Shown piece by piece: positions 27,117 to 36,143 of a DNA stretch of 64,000 bases. This stretch comes from Novosphingobium olei. Its GTDB lineage: Bacteria > Pseudomonadota > Alphaproteobacteria > Sphingomonadales > Sphingomonadaceae. The position numbers and the translations under genes were made by a program. The stretch is from assembly GCF_012927405.1 (NCBI RefSeq), contig NZ_JABBGM010000013.1:43451-107450 (forward strand), written 5' to 3'. Numbering within the stretch: the stretch's first letter is position 1; every line of letters begins with the position of its first letter. The notes beneath the pieces were generated by a model. That model had not been told where the DNA came from, did not search any database, and saw nothing but the letters and a program-made list of their open reading frames with translations.

Positions 27117-28973
27117 CTATCCCAAGCCCAAGGCCACCGCGATCCAGTAGGTCGCCCCGGCAAAGACGTAGGCCAAGCCGAACAGGTAGGCCAGCATGAA
27201 GCCCGGCCACTTCCAGCCGTTGGTTTCGCGCCGGGTCACGGCAATGGTCGACATGCACTGCGGCGCGAACACGAACCAGGCGAGGAAGGCGAGCGCGGTG
27301 GCGAGGCTCCACCGGCCCTTGAGCTGGTCGCCGAGCTGGCGGCCCTGCTGATCGTCGTCGGTGGCGCCCACGGCGTAGGTCGTGGCGAGCGAGCTGACCG
27401 CAACCTCGCGCGCGGCCATGGCCGGGATCAGTGCGAGCGCGATGTCCCGGTTGAAGCCGATCGGTTCGACCACGACCGCCAGGCCGTTGGCGATATGCCC
27501 GGCGATCGAGGCGTTGACCTGGTCCTGTCCAGGCTCGGCGCGCGGGAAGTTGAGCAGCAGCCACAGCGCGACGGTGACGGTGAAGATCATCGTGCCGGCG
27601 CGGCGCAGGAACACCCACGCACGCTGGAACAGGCCGAGCGCCAGATCCTTGACCGTGGGCAGCTGGTACTTGGGCAGCTCCATGATGAAGCCCGATGCCG
27701 CGCCCTTGGTCACCGAGCGGCGCAGGATGAGCGCAACGACCATCGCGCCGATGATGCCGACGACATAGAGCGTGAACAGCACCAGCCCCTGCAGGCCGAC
27801 GCCGGGCAGGACGGCGCGGTTCGGAATAAACGCAGCGATGATCACCGCGTAAACCGGCAGGCGTGCCGAGCAGGTCATCAGCGGGGCGATCAGGATCGTG
27901 GTCAGCCGATCCTTGGGATCGGTGATCGATCGCGTGGACATGATGCCGGGCACCGCGCAGGCAAAGCTCGACAGCAGCGGGATGAAGCTGCGGCCTGAAA
28001 GCCCGACGCCCGCCATCAGCCGGTCCATCAGGAAGGCGGCGCGCGCCATGTATCCGGTCGCCTCCATCGTGAGGATGAAGAAGAACAGGATCAGGATCTG
28101 CGGCAGGAACACCACCACCGCACCGACGCCCGCAATCACGCCGTCGGTAAGCAGATCGCGTGCGAGACTGGCCGGCAGTTCGGTTCGCACCCAGTCGCCG
28201 ATTGCGGAAAAGGCGGCGTCGATCCCGTCGGCAAAGGGCGTCGCCCAGCTGAACACCGCCTGGAACACAACGAACAGCAGCGCGAACAGGATCGGCGGGC
28301 CGGCCCAGGGATGCAGCAGGACCTTGTCCATGCGCGCATGGATGCGGTGCCTGGCGGTTTCGGAAAGGATCGCCCCCTGCGCCATTTCGTGCGCAAGCAT
28401 GCGCCGTTCGGGCAAGGTGACATGCGCCCGGGCGACCGGCTGCTCCGCCACCGCATCGCGCGCGGCGGCGACGGCTGCAGCAAGATCGTCGAGCCCCCGA
28501 CGGCGCACGGCAACCGTCGGGATCACCGGAACCCCCAACGCGGCCGAAAGCGCCGCCGAATCGAGCACCAGCCCATCGCGCTCGGCCAGATCGACCATGT
28601 TGAGCGCGACCACCGTGGGCCGGCCGAGTTCGAGCACTTCCTGCGCGAAGACAAGGTGCTGTTCGAGGTTCGAGCTGTCGAGCACGATAACCAGCACGTC
28701 GGGCTGCGCCTGCCCGTGCTGTTCGCCCATCACCACGCGGCGCGTCACTTCCTCGTCGGGGCTGGTGGTGGCGTGGAGGCCGTAGGAGCCGGGCAGGTCG
28801 ACCAGCTCGACCGGTTCGCCATTGGGCAGCAGCATGCGCCCGGCCTTCCGTTCGACGGTGACGCCAGGGTAATTCGCGATCTTCTGGCGCGCGCCGGTCA
28901 GCGCGTTGAACAGCGCGCTCTTGCCCGCATTGGGATTGCCGACGAGGGCGGCGACGCAGGGCTGCCTGCTCAT
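27117..28973 (-). CDS. feoB: Ferrous iron transporter B
   Basis: A 618-residue protein of the inner membrane that imports Fe(II). The N-terminal G domain carries G1 GNPNAGKS, the switch Thr in VTVE, G3 DLPG and G4 NMVD. Two Gate domains and 8-10 membrane helices follow (FFILTMEATGYMARAAF; FACAVPGIMSTR with its conserved Cys). At 618 residues it is shorter than the 770-residue E. coli form but within the range of compact FeoB proteins. It lies four bases after feoA. The Fur-like box ahead of feoA makes iron repression likely. Confidence 0.95.
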   Translation of the reverse strand: MSRQPCVAALVGNPNAGKSALFNALTGARQKIANYPGVTVERKAGRMLLPNGEPVELVDLPGSYGLHATTSPDEEVTRRVVMGEQHGQAQPDVLVIVLDSSNLEQHLVFAQEVLELGRPTVVALNMVDLAERDGLVLDSAALSAALGVPVIPTVAVRRRGLDDLAAAVAAARDAVAEQPVARAHVTLPERRMLAHEMAQGAILSETARHRIHARMDKVLLHPWAGPPILFALLFVVFQAVFSWATPFADGIDAAFSAIGDWVRTELPASLARDLLTDGVIAGVGAVVVFLPQILILFFFILTMEATGYMARAAFLMDRLMAGVGLSGRSFIPLLSSFACAVPGIMSTRSITDPKDRLTTILIAPLMTCSARLPVYAVIIAAFIPNRAVLPGVGLQGLVLFTLYVVGIIGAMVVALILRRSVTKGAASGFIMELPKYQLPTVKDLALGLFQRAWVFLRRAGTMIFTVTVALWLLLNFPRAEPGQDQVNASIAGHIANGLAVVVEPIGFNRDIALALIPAMAAREVAVSSLATTYAVGATDDDQQGRQLGDQLKGRWSLATALAFLAWFVFAPQCMSTIAVTRRETNGWKWPGFMLAYLFGLAYVFAGATYWIAVALGLG

Positions 28974-28977
28974 CGTG

Positions 28978-29235
28978 TCAGGCCGCCTGCGTCTCGGGCA
29001 CGGTATCGACCGTCATGGCGCGGGCGTGGGCGCGGCGCAGGGCAACGGTCATGCGCCCGATCTCGATCGCCAGCGGGTCGCGACCGAGGAACACCCCGCG
29101 ATAGGCAAGCTTCACCTTCGCGCCTTCGTCGATCCCCAGCGCGCGCAGGCGCTGGGCTTCCTCGGGCACGAGCATGTCCCAGTCGACCGCGGCGATGCGG
29201 GCGCTGATGCCAAGGGGGAGCTGGTCGAGTGTCAC
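28978..29235 (-). CDS. feoA: Ferrous iron transport protein A
   Basis: An 85-residue SH3-like cytosolic protein that assists FeoB. It shows the FeoA pattern: TLDQLPLG at the start, RLRALGIDEGAKVKL, then an AIEIGRMTVALRRAHARA end. The start is GTG 29235. A TTG at 29271 is in frame but falls inside the Fur-like palindrome, which would put the operator in the coding region, so it was rejected. Directly precedes feoB. Confidence 0.9.
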   Translation of the reverse strand: MTLDQLPLGISARIAAVDWDMLVPEEAQRLRALGIDEGAKVKLAYRGVFLGRDPLAIEIGRMTVALRRAHARAMTVDTVPETQAA

Positions 29236-29264
29236 GCCTGCGGCGCTGCCACAGCGGCTCAACA

Positions 29265-29283
29265 ATTGCAAGTCATTCGCAAT
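29265..29283 (-). promoter_or_regulatory. Fur-like box upstream of feoAB
   Basis: A 19-bp palindrome, ATTGCAAGTCATTCGCAAT, 30 bp before the feoA start. The same pattern (ATTGCrAGTCrTTyGCAAT) occurs upstream of the TonB receptor at 56268-56286. Two iron-uptake operons sharing one palindrome is strong support for an iron-responsive operator, with Fur the likely repressor. Confidence 0.7.
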
Positions 29284-29315
29284 AGTTGATCGAGGTCAAT
29301 TTGGAACGCTGTCCG

Positions 29316-29981
29316 TCAGGTCGCAGGGTAGCGCAGGCGACCGAGCAGCCGCGTCAGGCTGAGGCCTTCATCGCGCGGGCGCATGACGCGGGCTTTGGCC
29401 TTCTCGAACTTCATCACGTCATCGATACGGCGGGACAGGAAGGCGCGCGTCTCGTCGTGGTCCTCGCTCTTGTCCTGGGCGAAGAAGGTGAGCGTCGCGG
29501 CGTAAATGGTGCCGAGCGTCGCACGCTTGGTGTAGTGATTGTAGTCGGTGGCGGTATCGCCGGCGAGCCGCCACATGCGATCGGCGCTTTCCCAGCCGAG
29601 CCGCGCGGCGGAGGCCGCGTTCCAGGACTTGGCCATCTCGATCAGGGCCAGCCGCAGCGCTTCCTCGCGCCCGGCAAGCGCATCGAGGCGGAACTGGACA
29701 AGGCTGCGGATGCGTTCGCGGATCGGCAGGTTGCCGATGCGCTCGTTGGGCAGCTCGCGCGCCATGTCGCGGTCGATCGCATGGATCCACGCGGCAATCA
29801 TCGTCATCGGCTTGCCTTCGAAGGCAAAGCGCGCGGCTTCCCGGTCGACGCCGGCCATGTCTGCGGCTGCATCGACCGCAGCGTTGCTCCATCCGTCGAA
29901 CATCGCCGATTCCGCGACGAGCGGTGCAAGGTCCATGCGCAGGTCTTCGAGCGAAGCGTGATCGGCGGTTTCGGTGTCCAT
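29316..29981 (-). CDS. COQ9 family protein
   Basis: A 221-residue protein of the COQ9/rpsU-divergently-transcribed family. In mitochondria COQ9 presents lipid intermediates to the ubiquinone hydroxylase COQ7. The N-terminal third resembles a TetR-like helical fold; the region MIAAWIHAIDRDMARELP and the conserved W-rich LIEMAKSWNAASAARLGWESADRMWRLAGDTATDYNHYTKR section are typical. The start is the ATG at 29981. The preceding ankyrin gene ends 25 bases upstream, so they may share a transcript. Confidence 0.85.
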   Translation of the reverse strand: MDTETADHASLEDLRMDLAPLVAESAMFDGWSNAAVDAAADMAGVDREAARFAFEGKPMTMIAAWIHAIDRDMARELPNERIGNLPIRERIRSLVQFRLDALAGREEALRLALIEMAKSWNAASAARLGWESADRMWRLAGDTATDYNHYTKRATLGTIYAATLTFFAQDKSEDHDETRAFLSRRIDDVMKFEKAKARVMRPRDEGLSLTRLLGRLRYPAT

Positions 29982-30006
29982 GGCGCAACCTGCTGGAGGA
30001 ATCGGA

Positions 30007-30642
30007 TCAGAACGTCGGGCCGTAGCTCTTCTTGGCGGGATTGGCAGCCTTGGCCTTGGCGGCATTCTCCAGCTCGTTCAGCATCGTGCTGCCCTTGCCG
30101 TCAAGCGCGGCGTAATCCCGTGCCGACCGGCCCGAATTGTCCGGGCGATCCGGATTGGCACCGGCCTTCAGCAACGCCCGCACCAGCGCGACATCGCGCC
30201 GGTGGACCGCGCTGATCAGCGGCGTCTCGCCGGTGTTGTTAGGCTCATCGACGCGGGCGCCAGCCGAAATCAGGAAGTCCACGCCTTCGAGATAGCCCAG
30301 ATTGCAGGCCAGGACGAGCGGCGTGGTGCCCTTGTTGTCGCGGATGTTGACGTTGGCGCCCTTGCCGACGAGGAACTGCATCCACATCAGATCGCGCCGC
30401 GCGGTGACGATGTGCAGCGCGGATTCACCAGTGGTTATATCGCGAGTGTTGACGATCTGGGTGCCCGGCTCGTTCAGCGCATCGGTGACCTTGTCGGCTT
30501 CCTTCTTCTTCACCGATTCAAGAAACTTGTAGCTGTCCGAGAACTGCGCCGCTGCAGGCACAGCGATCCCCAGAGCAAGTCCGGAGAGCGCCACAGCGCC
30601 CAGCTTGGCATATCGCCGCGCAAAGCGGGTCCACCTGATCAC
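30007..30642 (-). CDS. Exported ankyrin-repeat protein
   Basis: A 211-residue protein starting at GTG 30642, eight bases after a strong AGGAGG site. The signal peptide is about residues 1-32 (ends AVPAAAQF). Four or so ankyrin repeats follow, for instance GESALHIVTARRDLMWMQFL, GTTPLVLACNLGYLEGVDFL and GETPLISAVHRRDVALVRAL. A short basic/Ala tail closes the protein. Ankyrin repeats mediate protein binding; the partner in the periplasm is unknown. It is divergent from the SCO1 gene with 66 bp between starts. Confidence 0.88.
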   Translation of the reverse strand: MIRWTRFARRYAKLGAVALSGLALGIAVPAAAQFSDSYKFLESVKKKEADKVTDALNEPGTQIVNTRDITTGESALHIVTARRDLMWMQFLVGKGANVNIRDNKGTTPLVLACNLGYLEGVDFLISAGARVDEPNNTGETPLISAVHRRDVALVRALLKAGANPDRPDNSGRSARDYAALDGKGSTMLNELENAAKAKAANPAKKSYGPTF

Positions 30643-30708
30643 GTCGTCGTCCTCCTGTTGGCGCCCCTTGGCGGGTATCGCCCCTTGCAAGCAGCTGGTT
30701 AGCAGAGC

Positions 30709-31344
30709 ATGAACCGGCGCGCCATGCTCGACCAAGCCCCGCGCCGATCCTTCCGCCGACCGATATTCCTAACGCTTGCCAGCGCTTTGGCCTTCGCGCT
30801 TTCTGCCTGTTCGGGCAGCGGCCCTGCCGAGCGCCCACCGCTCGAAGGCGCCAGCATCGGCGGTGACTTCACCCTGATCGGCAAGGACGGCAAGCCGGTG
30901 CGGTACGCCGACTTTGCCGGCAAGTACCGCGTGGTCTATTTCGGCTACACGTTCTGCCCCGACGTCTGCCCGCTGGACGTCCAGCACCTGATGCAGGGCT
31001 ATCACGCCTTCGCCAGGACGAGCCCGGAGCTTGCGGCCAAGGTCGTGCCGATGTTCATCACCGTCGATCCCGCGCGCGACACGCCCGAAAACGTCGGCAA
31101 GTTCGCCGCGAACTTCGGGCCCGAGCTGATCGGCCTGACCGGTACGCCGCAGCAGATCGCCGCCGTCGCCAAGAGCTTTGCGGTCTATTACCAGAAGCGC
31201 GAGGGCTCCTCGCCCGATGCCTATCTGATGGACCACAGCCGCGCCGCTTACCTGATGGGGCCCGATGGCAAGCCGCTGGCGCTGCTGCCGGCCGAAAAGG
31301 ACGGGCCGGCCGTCGCGGCGGACCTGGCCAAGTGGGTGCACTGA
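30709..31344 (+). CDS. SCO1/SenC family copper chaperone lipoprotein
   Basis: A 211-residue protein with a lipoprotein signal (LSAC, lipidated Cys about residue 34). The thioredoxin-like SCO domain carries copper ligands Cys83 and Cys87 in FCPDVCP and the conserved His in LMDHSRAAYLM (about residue 176). It probably delivers copper to cytochrome oxidase subunit II or acts as a thiol-disulfide reductase there. The next gene starts directly after its stop. Confidence 0.92.
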   Translation: MNRRAMLDQAPRRSFRRPIFLTLASALAFALSACSGSGPAERPPLEGASIGGDFTLIGKDGKPVRYADFAGKYRVVYFGYTFCPDVCPLDVQHLMQGYHAFARTSPELAAKVVPMFITVDPARDTPENVGKFAANFGPELIGLTGTPQQIAAVAKSFAVYYQKREGSSPDAYLMDHSRAAYLMGPDGKPLALLPAEKDGPAVAADLAKWVH

Positions 31345-31345
31345 C

Positions 31346-31813
31346 GTGGCAGCGCCGGGCGAGCGGTTCTGGGAAAAGCCGATCGAGGCGCTGACCCGCG
31401 ATGAGTGGGAAGCGCTGTGCGACGGCTGTGGCCAGTGCTGCCTGCACAAGCTTGAGGACGAGGACACGGGGCGGGTCTATCGCACCAATGTCGCCTGCCG
31501 TCTGCTCGACACGCGCAGCGGGCGCTGCAGTGACTATCGGCACCGCAAGGCCTTGGTGCCCGATTGCCTGCGCCTGACCCCACGATTGGTGCGTGAAGTC
31601 GCCTGGTTGCCGCCCACCTGCGCCTATCGCCTGCGCGCTGATGGCGAGCCGCTGCCCGATTGGCACTACCTGGTCAGCGGGGATCGCGAGGCGGTCCATG
31701 CCGCCGGCGTTTCGGTCAAGGGCCGCGTCATCAGCGAAGTGCTGGCCGGCCCGCTGGAGGACCACGTGATCCTTGAGCCCGAGGATCTCGGGGGCGAGGA
31801 CTTCTTCCTGTGA
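31346..31813 (+). CDS. YcgN/UPF0260 family cysteine-cluster protein
   Basis: A 155-residue protein with GTG start one base after the SCO1 stop. It carries the family's conserved cysteines: CDGCGQCC near the start, then CRLLDTRSGRCSDY, PDCLRL and TCAYRL, which probably coordinate a zinc or iron-sulfur centre. W and P rich segments (FWEKPIEALT, LPDWHYLVSGD) are typical of YcgN. Function is unknown. Its stop overlaps the next start (GTGA). Confidence 0.88.
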   Translation: MAAPGERFWEKPIEALTRDEWEALCDGCGQCCLHKLEDEDTGRVYRTNVACRLLDTRSGRCSDYRHRKALVPDCLRLTPRLVREVAWLPPTCAYRLRADGEPLPDWHYLVSGDREAVHAAGVSVKGRVISEVLAGPLEDHVILEPEDLGGEDFFL

Positions 31814-32559
31814 TCGACTGGCTGCGCCGGCCCTTGCGTGAGCCTGCCGCGCCCAAGCCGATCGCGCCGCGCACGATGACGATCGACGGGCGCGAAATGC
31901 CGCTGGTGATCCGTCGCCTCGCGCAGGCGCGCCGCATGACGCTGCGCCTCTCGCCCGATGGTGGCGAGGTGCGCGTCTCCATCCCACGATGGGGCCGGGT
32001 GGGCGATGCCGAAGCCTTCGCGCGCGAACGCGCCGACTGGCTTGCGCTGCAGCTGCGCCGCATGCCCGAGCGCGCGAGCATTACCGCGGGCAGCGTGGTG
32101 CCATTCCGCGGTGAGGCGCTGCAGGTGCGCTGGCTGGCCGATGCACCGCGCAAGCCGGTGCTCGACGATGGAATGATCGTGCTCGGCGGCCCGCAGGACG
32201 GACTGCAGGGACGGCTCGCCCGCTGGCTGGAAGGCGAAGCGCTGCGACTGATGGCCGAGGATCTTGCGCACTACTGCGACCGCGCCGGCAAGGCGGTGCC
32301 GCGCCTGGCGCTGTCGCGCGCGCAGCGCCGCTGGGGCAGTTGTGCCGCCGACGGCTCGATCCGGATGAACTGGCGACTGGTCATGACGCCGGATTTCGTG
32401 CGACGCTCGGTCGTCGCGCACGAAGTGGCGCATATGACCCACTTCGATCACAGTCCCGCATTTCACGCCCATCTTTCAGCGCTTTACGAAGGGCGGATCG
32501 AGGACGCCAACCGCTGGCTCAAACGCGAAGGGCGCGGGCTTTACCGCCTGTTCGGCTGA
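31810..32559 (+). CDS. YgjP-like zinc metallopeptidase domain protein (DUF45)
   Basis: A 249-residue protein of the DUF45/YgjP metallopeptidase family. The zinc motif HEVAHMTHFDHSPAF (HExxH at about residue 204) and the preceding LSRAQRRWGSCAADGSIRMNWRL segment are diagnostic. The start is GTG, overlapping the previous stop. No signal peptide is visible, so it should be cytoplasmic. The substrate is unknown; YgjP itself is uncharacterised biochemically. Confidence 0.88.
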   Translation: MIDWLRRPLREPAAPKPIAPRTMTIDGREMPLVIRRLAQARRMTLRLSPDGGEVRVSIPRWGRVGDAEAFARERADWLALQLRRMPERASITAGSVVPFRGEALQVRWLADAPRKPVLDDGMIVLGGPQDGLQGRLARWLEGEALRLMAEDLAHYCDRAGKAVPRLALSRAQRRWGSCAADGSIRMNWRLVMTPDFVRRSVVAHEVAHMTHFDHSPAFHAHLSALYEGRIEDANRWLKREGRGLYRLFG

Positions 32560-32576
32560 CGGCGGAACGCATGTTG

Positions 32577-32607
32577 GCAAATCCGGTCGCAAGTGTAACC
32601 GGTTTGC
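32577..32607. promoter_or_regulatory. Inverted repeat upstream of putA
   Basis: GCAAATCCGGT pairs with ACCGGTTTGC with a one-base bulge and a 10-base spacer, ending 14 bp before the putA start. It is in the right place for an operator, or for a 5' UTR hairpin. There is no regulator of the PutR type in the window to pair it with. Confidence 0.35.
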
Positions 32608-32621
32608 GCTAGGGGCGCTGC

Positions 32622-35621
32622 ATGGACAGCCGCTTCGACTTCACCCCCGCCATGGCGCTCGCCCGCGCCGAAATGCGCCGCCTGCATCGCCTGGCCGAAC
32701 CCGACGTGGTCCGCCCGCTGGTCGCCGCGTTGCCGCGCGAGGGTGAAGCCGCGATCATGGCACGCGGCAAGGCGCTGATCGCCGAACTGCGCAAGGGGCA
32801 GGCGAGCGGCTGGGTCAACCGCTTCATGGCCGAATACCGCATGGACAGCGCCGAAGGCCTTGCCCTGTTGAGCCTGGCCGAAGCGTTCCTGCGCGTGCCC
32901 GATCCGGAAACCGCCGACCTGCTCATCGCCGACAAGATCGGCGAGGCGGACTGGCGGGCGCATTCGGGCAAGTCTTCCTCGATGCTGGTGAACTCCGCAA
33001 CATGGGGCCTGGTGCTGGGGCGCGCGGTGATCGGCGTCGAGCCGCAGGCGGGCGTGCTGCGCCGCCTGATCGCCCGCAGCGGCGAACCGTTCGTGCGCCA
33101 GGCCGTCGGCGCGGCCATGAAGCTGATGGGCGAGGTCTTCGTCATGGGCCGCACCATCGACGAAGCCATGGCGCGCATGCGCAAGGGCGAAAACCGGGGC
33201 TTTACCGCCAGCTTCGACATGCTGGGCGAAGCCGCGCGCACGTTCGGCGATGCGCATCGCTATTTCGAAAGCTACGAAGCCGCCATCGCCGCCGTGGGCA
33301 AGGCTGCGGGCGAGGGGCACTCGATCTCGGTCAAGCTCTCGGCGCTCCACCCCCGCTACGAAGCGGCGCAGGCCGACGCCGCGATACCGGAGCTTACCGC
33401 GATGCTGCTCGACCTGGCGCGCGGCGCGGCCAGGGTCGGCATCCCGCTGACGGTCGATGCCGAGGAAAGCGAACGGCTCGACCTTTCGCTCGACATCATC
33501 GCCGCTGTTGCCGCCGATCCCGCGCTCAAGGGCTGGGACGGGCTCGGCATGGCGGTTCAGGCCTATTCCAAGCGGGCGCGCAGCGTCTGCCGCTGGGCCA
33601 ATGGCCTGGGCGAGGCGACCGGGCGCCGGATCAAGGTGCGGCTGGTCAAGGGCGCGTACTGGGACAGCGAGATCAAGGCGACGCAGGAACAGGGCCTGCC
33701 CGACTATCCGCTGTTCACGCGCAAGGCACATACCGACGTATCGTACCTCGCCGCCGCGCGCGAGCTGCTGGCGAGCCCGCACGTGGAGCCCGCGTTCGCA
33801 ACCCATAACGCGCGCACCGTCGCCACGATCGTCGAATGGTCGAAGGGGTTGGGCAAGACCGGCGCCGACTTCGAATTCCAGCGCCTCCACGGCATGGGCG
33901 AAGGGCTCTACGAAGCGCTGGTGCGCGATGAAGGCTATCGCTGCCGCATCTATGCCCCGGTCGGGGGCCATCGCGATCTGCTCGCCTATCTCGTTCGCCG
34001 CCTGCTGGAAAACGGCGCGAACACCAGCTTCGTGCACCAGCTGGCCGACACGGACCTGTCGGAAGAGGACTTGCTCGCCGATCCGGTGGCGAAGGCGCAG
34101 GAAAGCGGCGGACTGCCCCACCCGTCGATCCCCTTGCCCATCGATCTGTTCGAGCCGGTACGCGGCAATTCCGCAGGCGTAGACCTCAACGATCGCGCGG
34201 TGCTGGCCGATCTTGCGGCGAAGATCGCGCGGGTCCCGGTTCTGCCAGCACCTGCCGAAGCGGATGCCGGGACGCTGATCGGCGCGGCCGCCGCTGCGGC
34301 TCCGGCCTGGGCGTCGGTGTCCATCGATGCCCAGGCCGACGTGCTCGACCGTCTGGCCGACCTGCTCGAAGCGCGCCGCGAAGAAGCCTTTGCGCTGCTG
34401 GTGCACGAAGCGCGCAAGACGCTGCCAGATGCGCTTGCCGAAGTGCGCGAAGCGGCGGACTTCTGTCGCTATTACGCGCGTCAGTCACGCGATCTGATGC
34501 AGCCTGTGCCCCTGCCGGGACCGACCGGCGAAACCAACGTCCTGCGCATGCTGCCGCGTGGCGTCTGGGCGGCGGTCGCACCGTGGAACTTCCCGCTGGC
34601 GATCTTCCTCGGGCAGGTCGTCGCGGCGCTCGTCACCGGCAACACCGTCGTCGCCAAGCCCGCGCCGCAGACTCCTGCGATCGCGGCGTGGGCGGTGGCG
34701 CTGGCGCGTGAGGCGGGTGTTCCCGAAGGCGCGCTGCAGCTGCTCGTCGGCGGTGCCAAAGCCGGCCACGCGCTGGTGTCCGATCCCCGCGTCGCGGGCG
34801 TGGCCTTTACCGGCTCGGTCCCCACCGCCAAGCGCATCGCCCGCGCGCTGCTGGCAGACGACGACCGCCCGATCGTCCCGCTGATCGCCGAAACCGGCGG
34901 CATCAACGCGATGGTGGTCGATTCGACCGCGCTGCCCGAACAGGTGGTGCGCGATATCGTCACCAGCGCCTTCCGTTCGGCCGGGCAGCGCTGCTCGGCG
35001 CTGCGCCTGCTGCTGCTGCAGGAAGACATCGCCGATCGCACGCTCGAAATGCTGGCGGGTGCGATGGACGCGCTGGTGGTCGGCGATCCGGCGCATCCTG
35101 CCACCGATGTCGGTCCGGTGATCGACCGGGCGGCCTATGACAAGCTGATGGCGCGCCGCGCGGAGATGGCCGGGCGGATCGTGAAGACGGTCGCCGTGCC
35201 GGACAGCGGCCTGTTCGTGCCGCCAACCGTCATCCGCCTCGATTCGCTCGACCAGCTCGATGCCGAATGGTTCGGCCCGCTGCTGCATGTGGCCACATGG
35301 AAGACCGGCGAACTCGACGACGTGATCGCGCGGGTCAACGCCAAGGGCTTCGGTCTGACGATGGGCCTGCACAGCCGCATCGCGCGCGTGGCAGAGGCGG
35401 TGGAAAGCGCGGCCAAGGTTGGCAATCTCTACGTCAACCGTTCGATGATCGGCGCGGTCGTCGGCAGCCAGCCGTTTGGCGGCGAAGGTCTATCGGGCAC
35501 TGGCCCCAAGGCCGGCGGGCCGCACTACCTCGCCCGCTTCTGCGTCGAGCGCGTTACTTCGACCGACACCACCAGCGCTGGCGGAAACGCATCGCTGCTC
35601 AGCCTCGACGAGGAAATGTAA
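32622..35621 (+). CDS. putA: Bifunctional proline dehydrogenase / glutamate-semialdehyde dehydrogenase
   Basis: A 999-residue enzyme that oxidises proline to glutamate, with substrate channelled between two active sites. Residues 1 to about 480 are the FAD-dependent proline dehydrogenase barrel (RLVKGAYWDSEIK and EFQRLHGMGEGLY, with FAD and proline contacts). Residues from about 510 are the NAD-dependent P5C dehydrogenase, with catalytic Cys near 791 in SAGQRCSALR and Glu in LIAETGG. There is no N-terminal ribbon-helix-helix domain, so it is the short, non-repressor type, and the C-terminal extension is also absent. Length matches the 999-residue minimal PutA enzymes. Confidence 0.95.
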   Translation: MDSRFDFTPAMALARAEMRRLHRLAEPDVVRPLVAALPREGEAAIMARGKALIAELRKGQASGWVNRFMAEYRMDSAEGLALLSLAEAFLRVPDPETADLLIADKIGEADWRAHSGKSSSMLVNSATWGLVLGRAVIGVEPQAGVLRRLIARSGEPFVRQAVGAAMKLMGEVFVMGRTIDEAMARMRKGENRGFTASFDMLGEAARTFGDAHRYFESYEAAIAAVGKAAGEGHSISVKLSALHPRYEAAQADAAIPELTAMLLDLARGAARVGIPLTVDAEESERLDLSLDIIAAVAADPALKGWDGLGMAVQAYSKRARSVCRWANGLGEATGRRIKVRLVKGAYWDSEIKATQEQGLPDYPLFTRKAHTDVSYLAAARELLASPHVEPAFATHNARTVATIVEWSKGLGKTGADFEFQRLHGMGEGLYEALVRDEGYRCRIYAPVGGHRDLLAYLVRRLLENGANTSFVHQLADTDLSEEDLLADPVAKAQESGGLPHPSIPLPIDLFEPVRGNSAGVDLNDRAVLADLAAKIARVPVLPAPAEADAGTLIGAAAAAAPAWASVSIDAQADVLDRLADLLEARREEAFALLVHEARKTLPDALAEVREAADFCRYYARQSRDLMQPVPLPGPTGETNVLRMLPRGVWAAVAPWNFPLAIFLGQVVAALVTGNTVVAKPAPQTPAIAAWAVALAREAGVPEGALQLLVGGAKAGHALVSDPRVAGVAFTGSVPTAKRIARALLADDDRPIVPLIAETGGINAMVVDSTALPEQVVRDIVTSAFRSAGQRCSALRLLLLQEDIADRTLEMLAGAMDALVVGDPAHPATDVGPVIDRAAYDKLMARRAEMAGRIVKTVAVPDSGLFVPPTVIRLDSLDQLDAEWFGPLLHVATWKTGELDDVIARVNAKGFGLTMGLHSRIARVAEAVESAAKVGNLYVNRSMIGAVVGSQPFGGEGLSGTGPKAGGPHYLARFCVERVTSTDTTSAGGNASLLSLDEEM

Positions 35622-35666
35622 CCGCAACTGGCGCAAACGGGCACAGGCCCCTATCTAGGGGACACG

Positions 35667-36134
35667 ATGAAGGGTTTCTTTTCCAACGTTTCGCCCAAGC
35701 GCGCGATCAAGGACCTCTGGCAGGTCCTCGGCGCGCCCAGCGAGTACCGGATGCGCGCGCTGCTGCTGGCTGCCTGCGTCACTGGCGGTATCTTCTACCT
35801 GATGACCCAGCAGGGCGGGCGCGGGCTGCCGCGGCCGCCCAAGGTGATCTACATCGAAAGCTGGCGTGCCGATCGCAGCGACAAGGAAATCCTTGCCGGC
35901 AACATCGCCGCGCAGAAGAAGCTCGACGAAGAGCAGGCCGAGGAAGACCGCCGCGCCGAGGACATCCGCAAGATGTACAAGGCGGTCGGCGCGGCCACCG
36001 GGATCGACACCCAGAAGATGTACGACAAAGGCACCGTCGAGCGCGAAGCCGAGCGCAAGGCCGAGCAGCAAAAGAACGAGGCGCTGCTGCGCCAGATCAC
36101 CGGCAAGCCGGTACCCGCCCCGCCCAAGCCTTGA
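35667..36134 (+). CDS. Small membrane-anchored coiled-coil protein, unknown function
   Basis: A 155-residue protein I cannot assign to a family. One membrane helix (about residues 30-46) follows a basic N-terminus (SPKRAIKDLW), giving a cytoplasm-in topology. The C-terminal two-thirds are strongly charged and helical (KKLDEEQAEEDRRAEDIRKMY; EREAERKAEQQK), probably coiled coil. It ends with a Pro-rich tail. It is nine bases upstream of ribD and may be co-transcribed, but nothing links it to riboflavin synthesis. Confidence 0.75.
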   Translation: MKGFFSNVSPKRAIKDLWQVLGAPSEYRMRALLLAACVTGGIFYLMTQQGGRGLPRPPKVIYIESWRADRSDKEILAGNIAAQKKLDEEQAEEDRRAEDIRKMYKAVGAATGIDTQKMYDKGTVEREAERKAEQQKNEALLRQITGKPVPAPPKP

Positions 36135-36143
36135 GGCCCGGCG

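Noticed and set aside
29236..29271. Longer FeoA with TTG start at 29271
   Set aside because: It would place the Fur-like palindrome inside the coding sequence and add residues not found in FeoA proteins.
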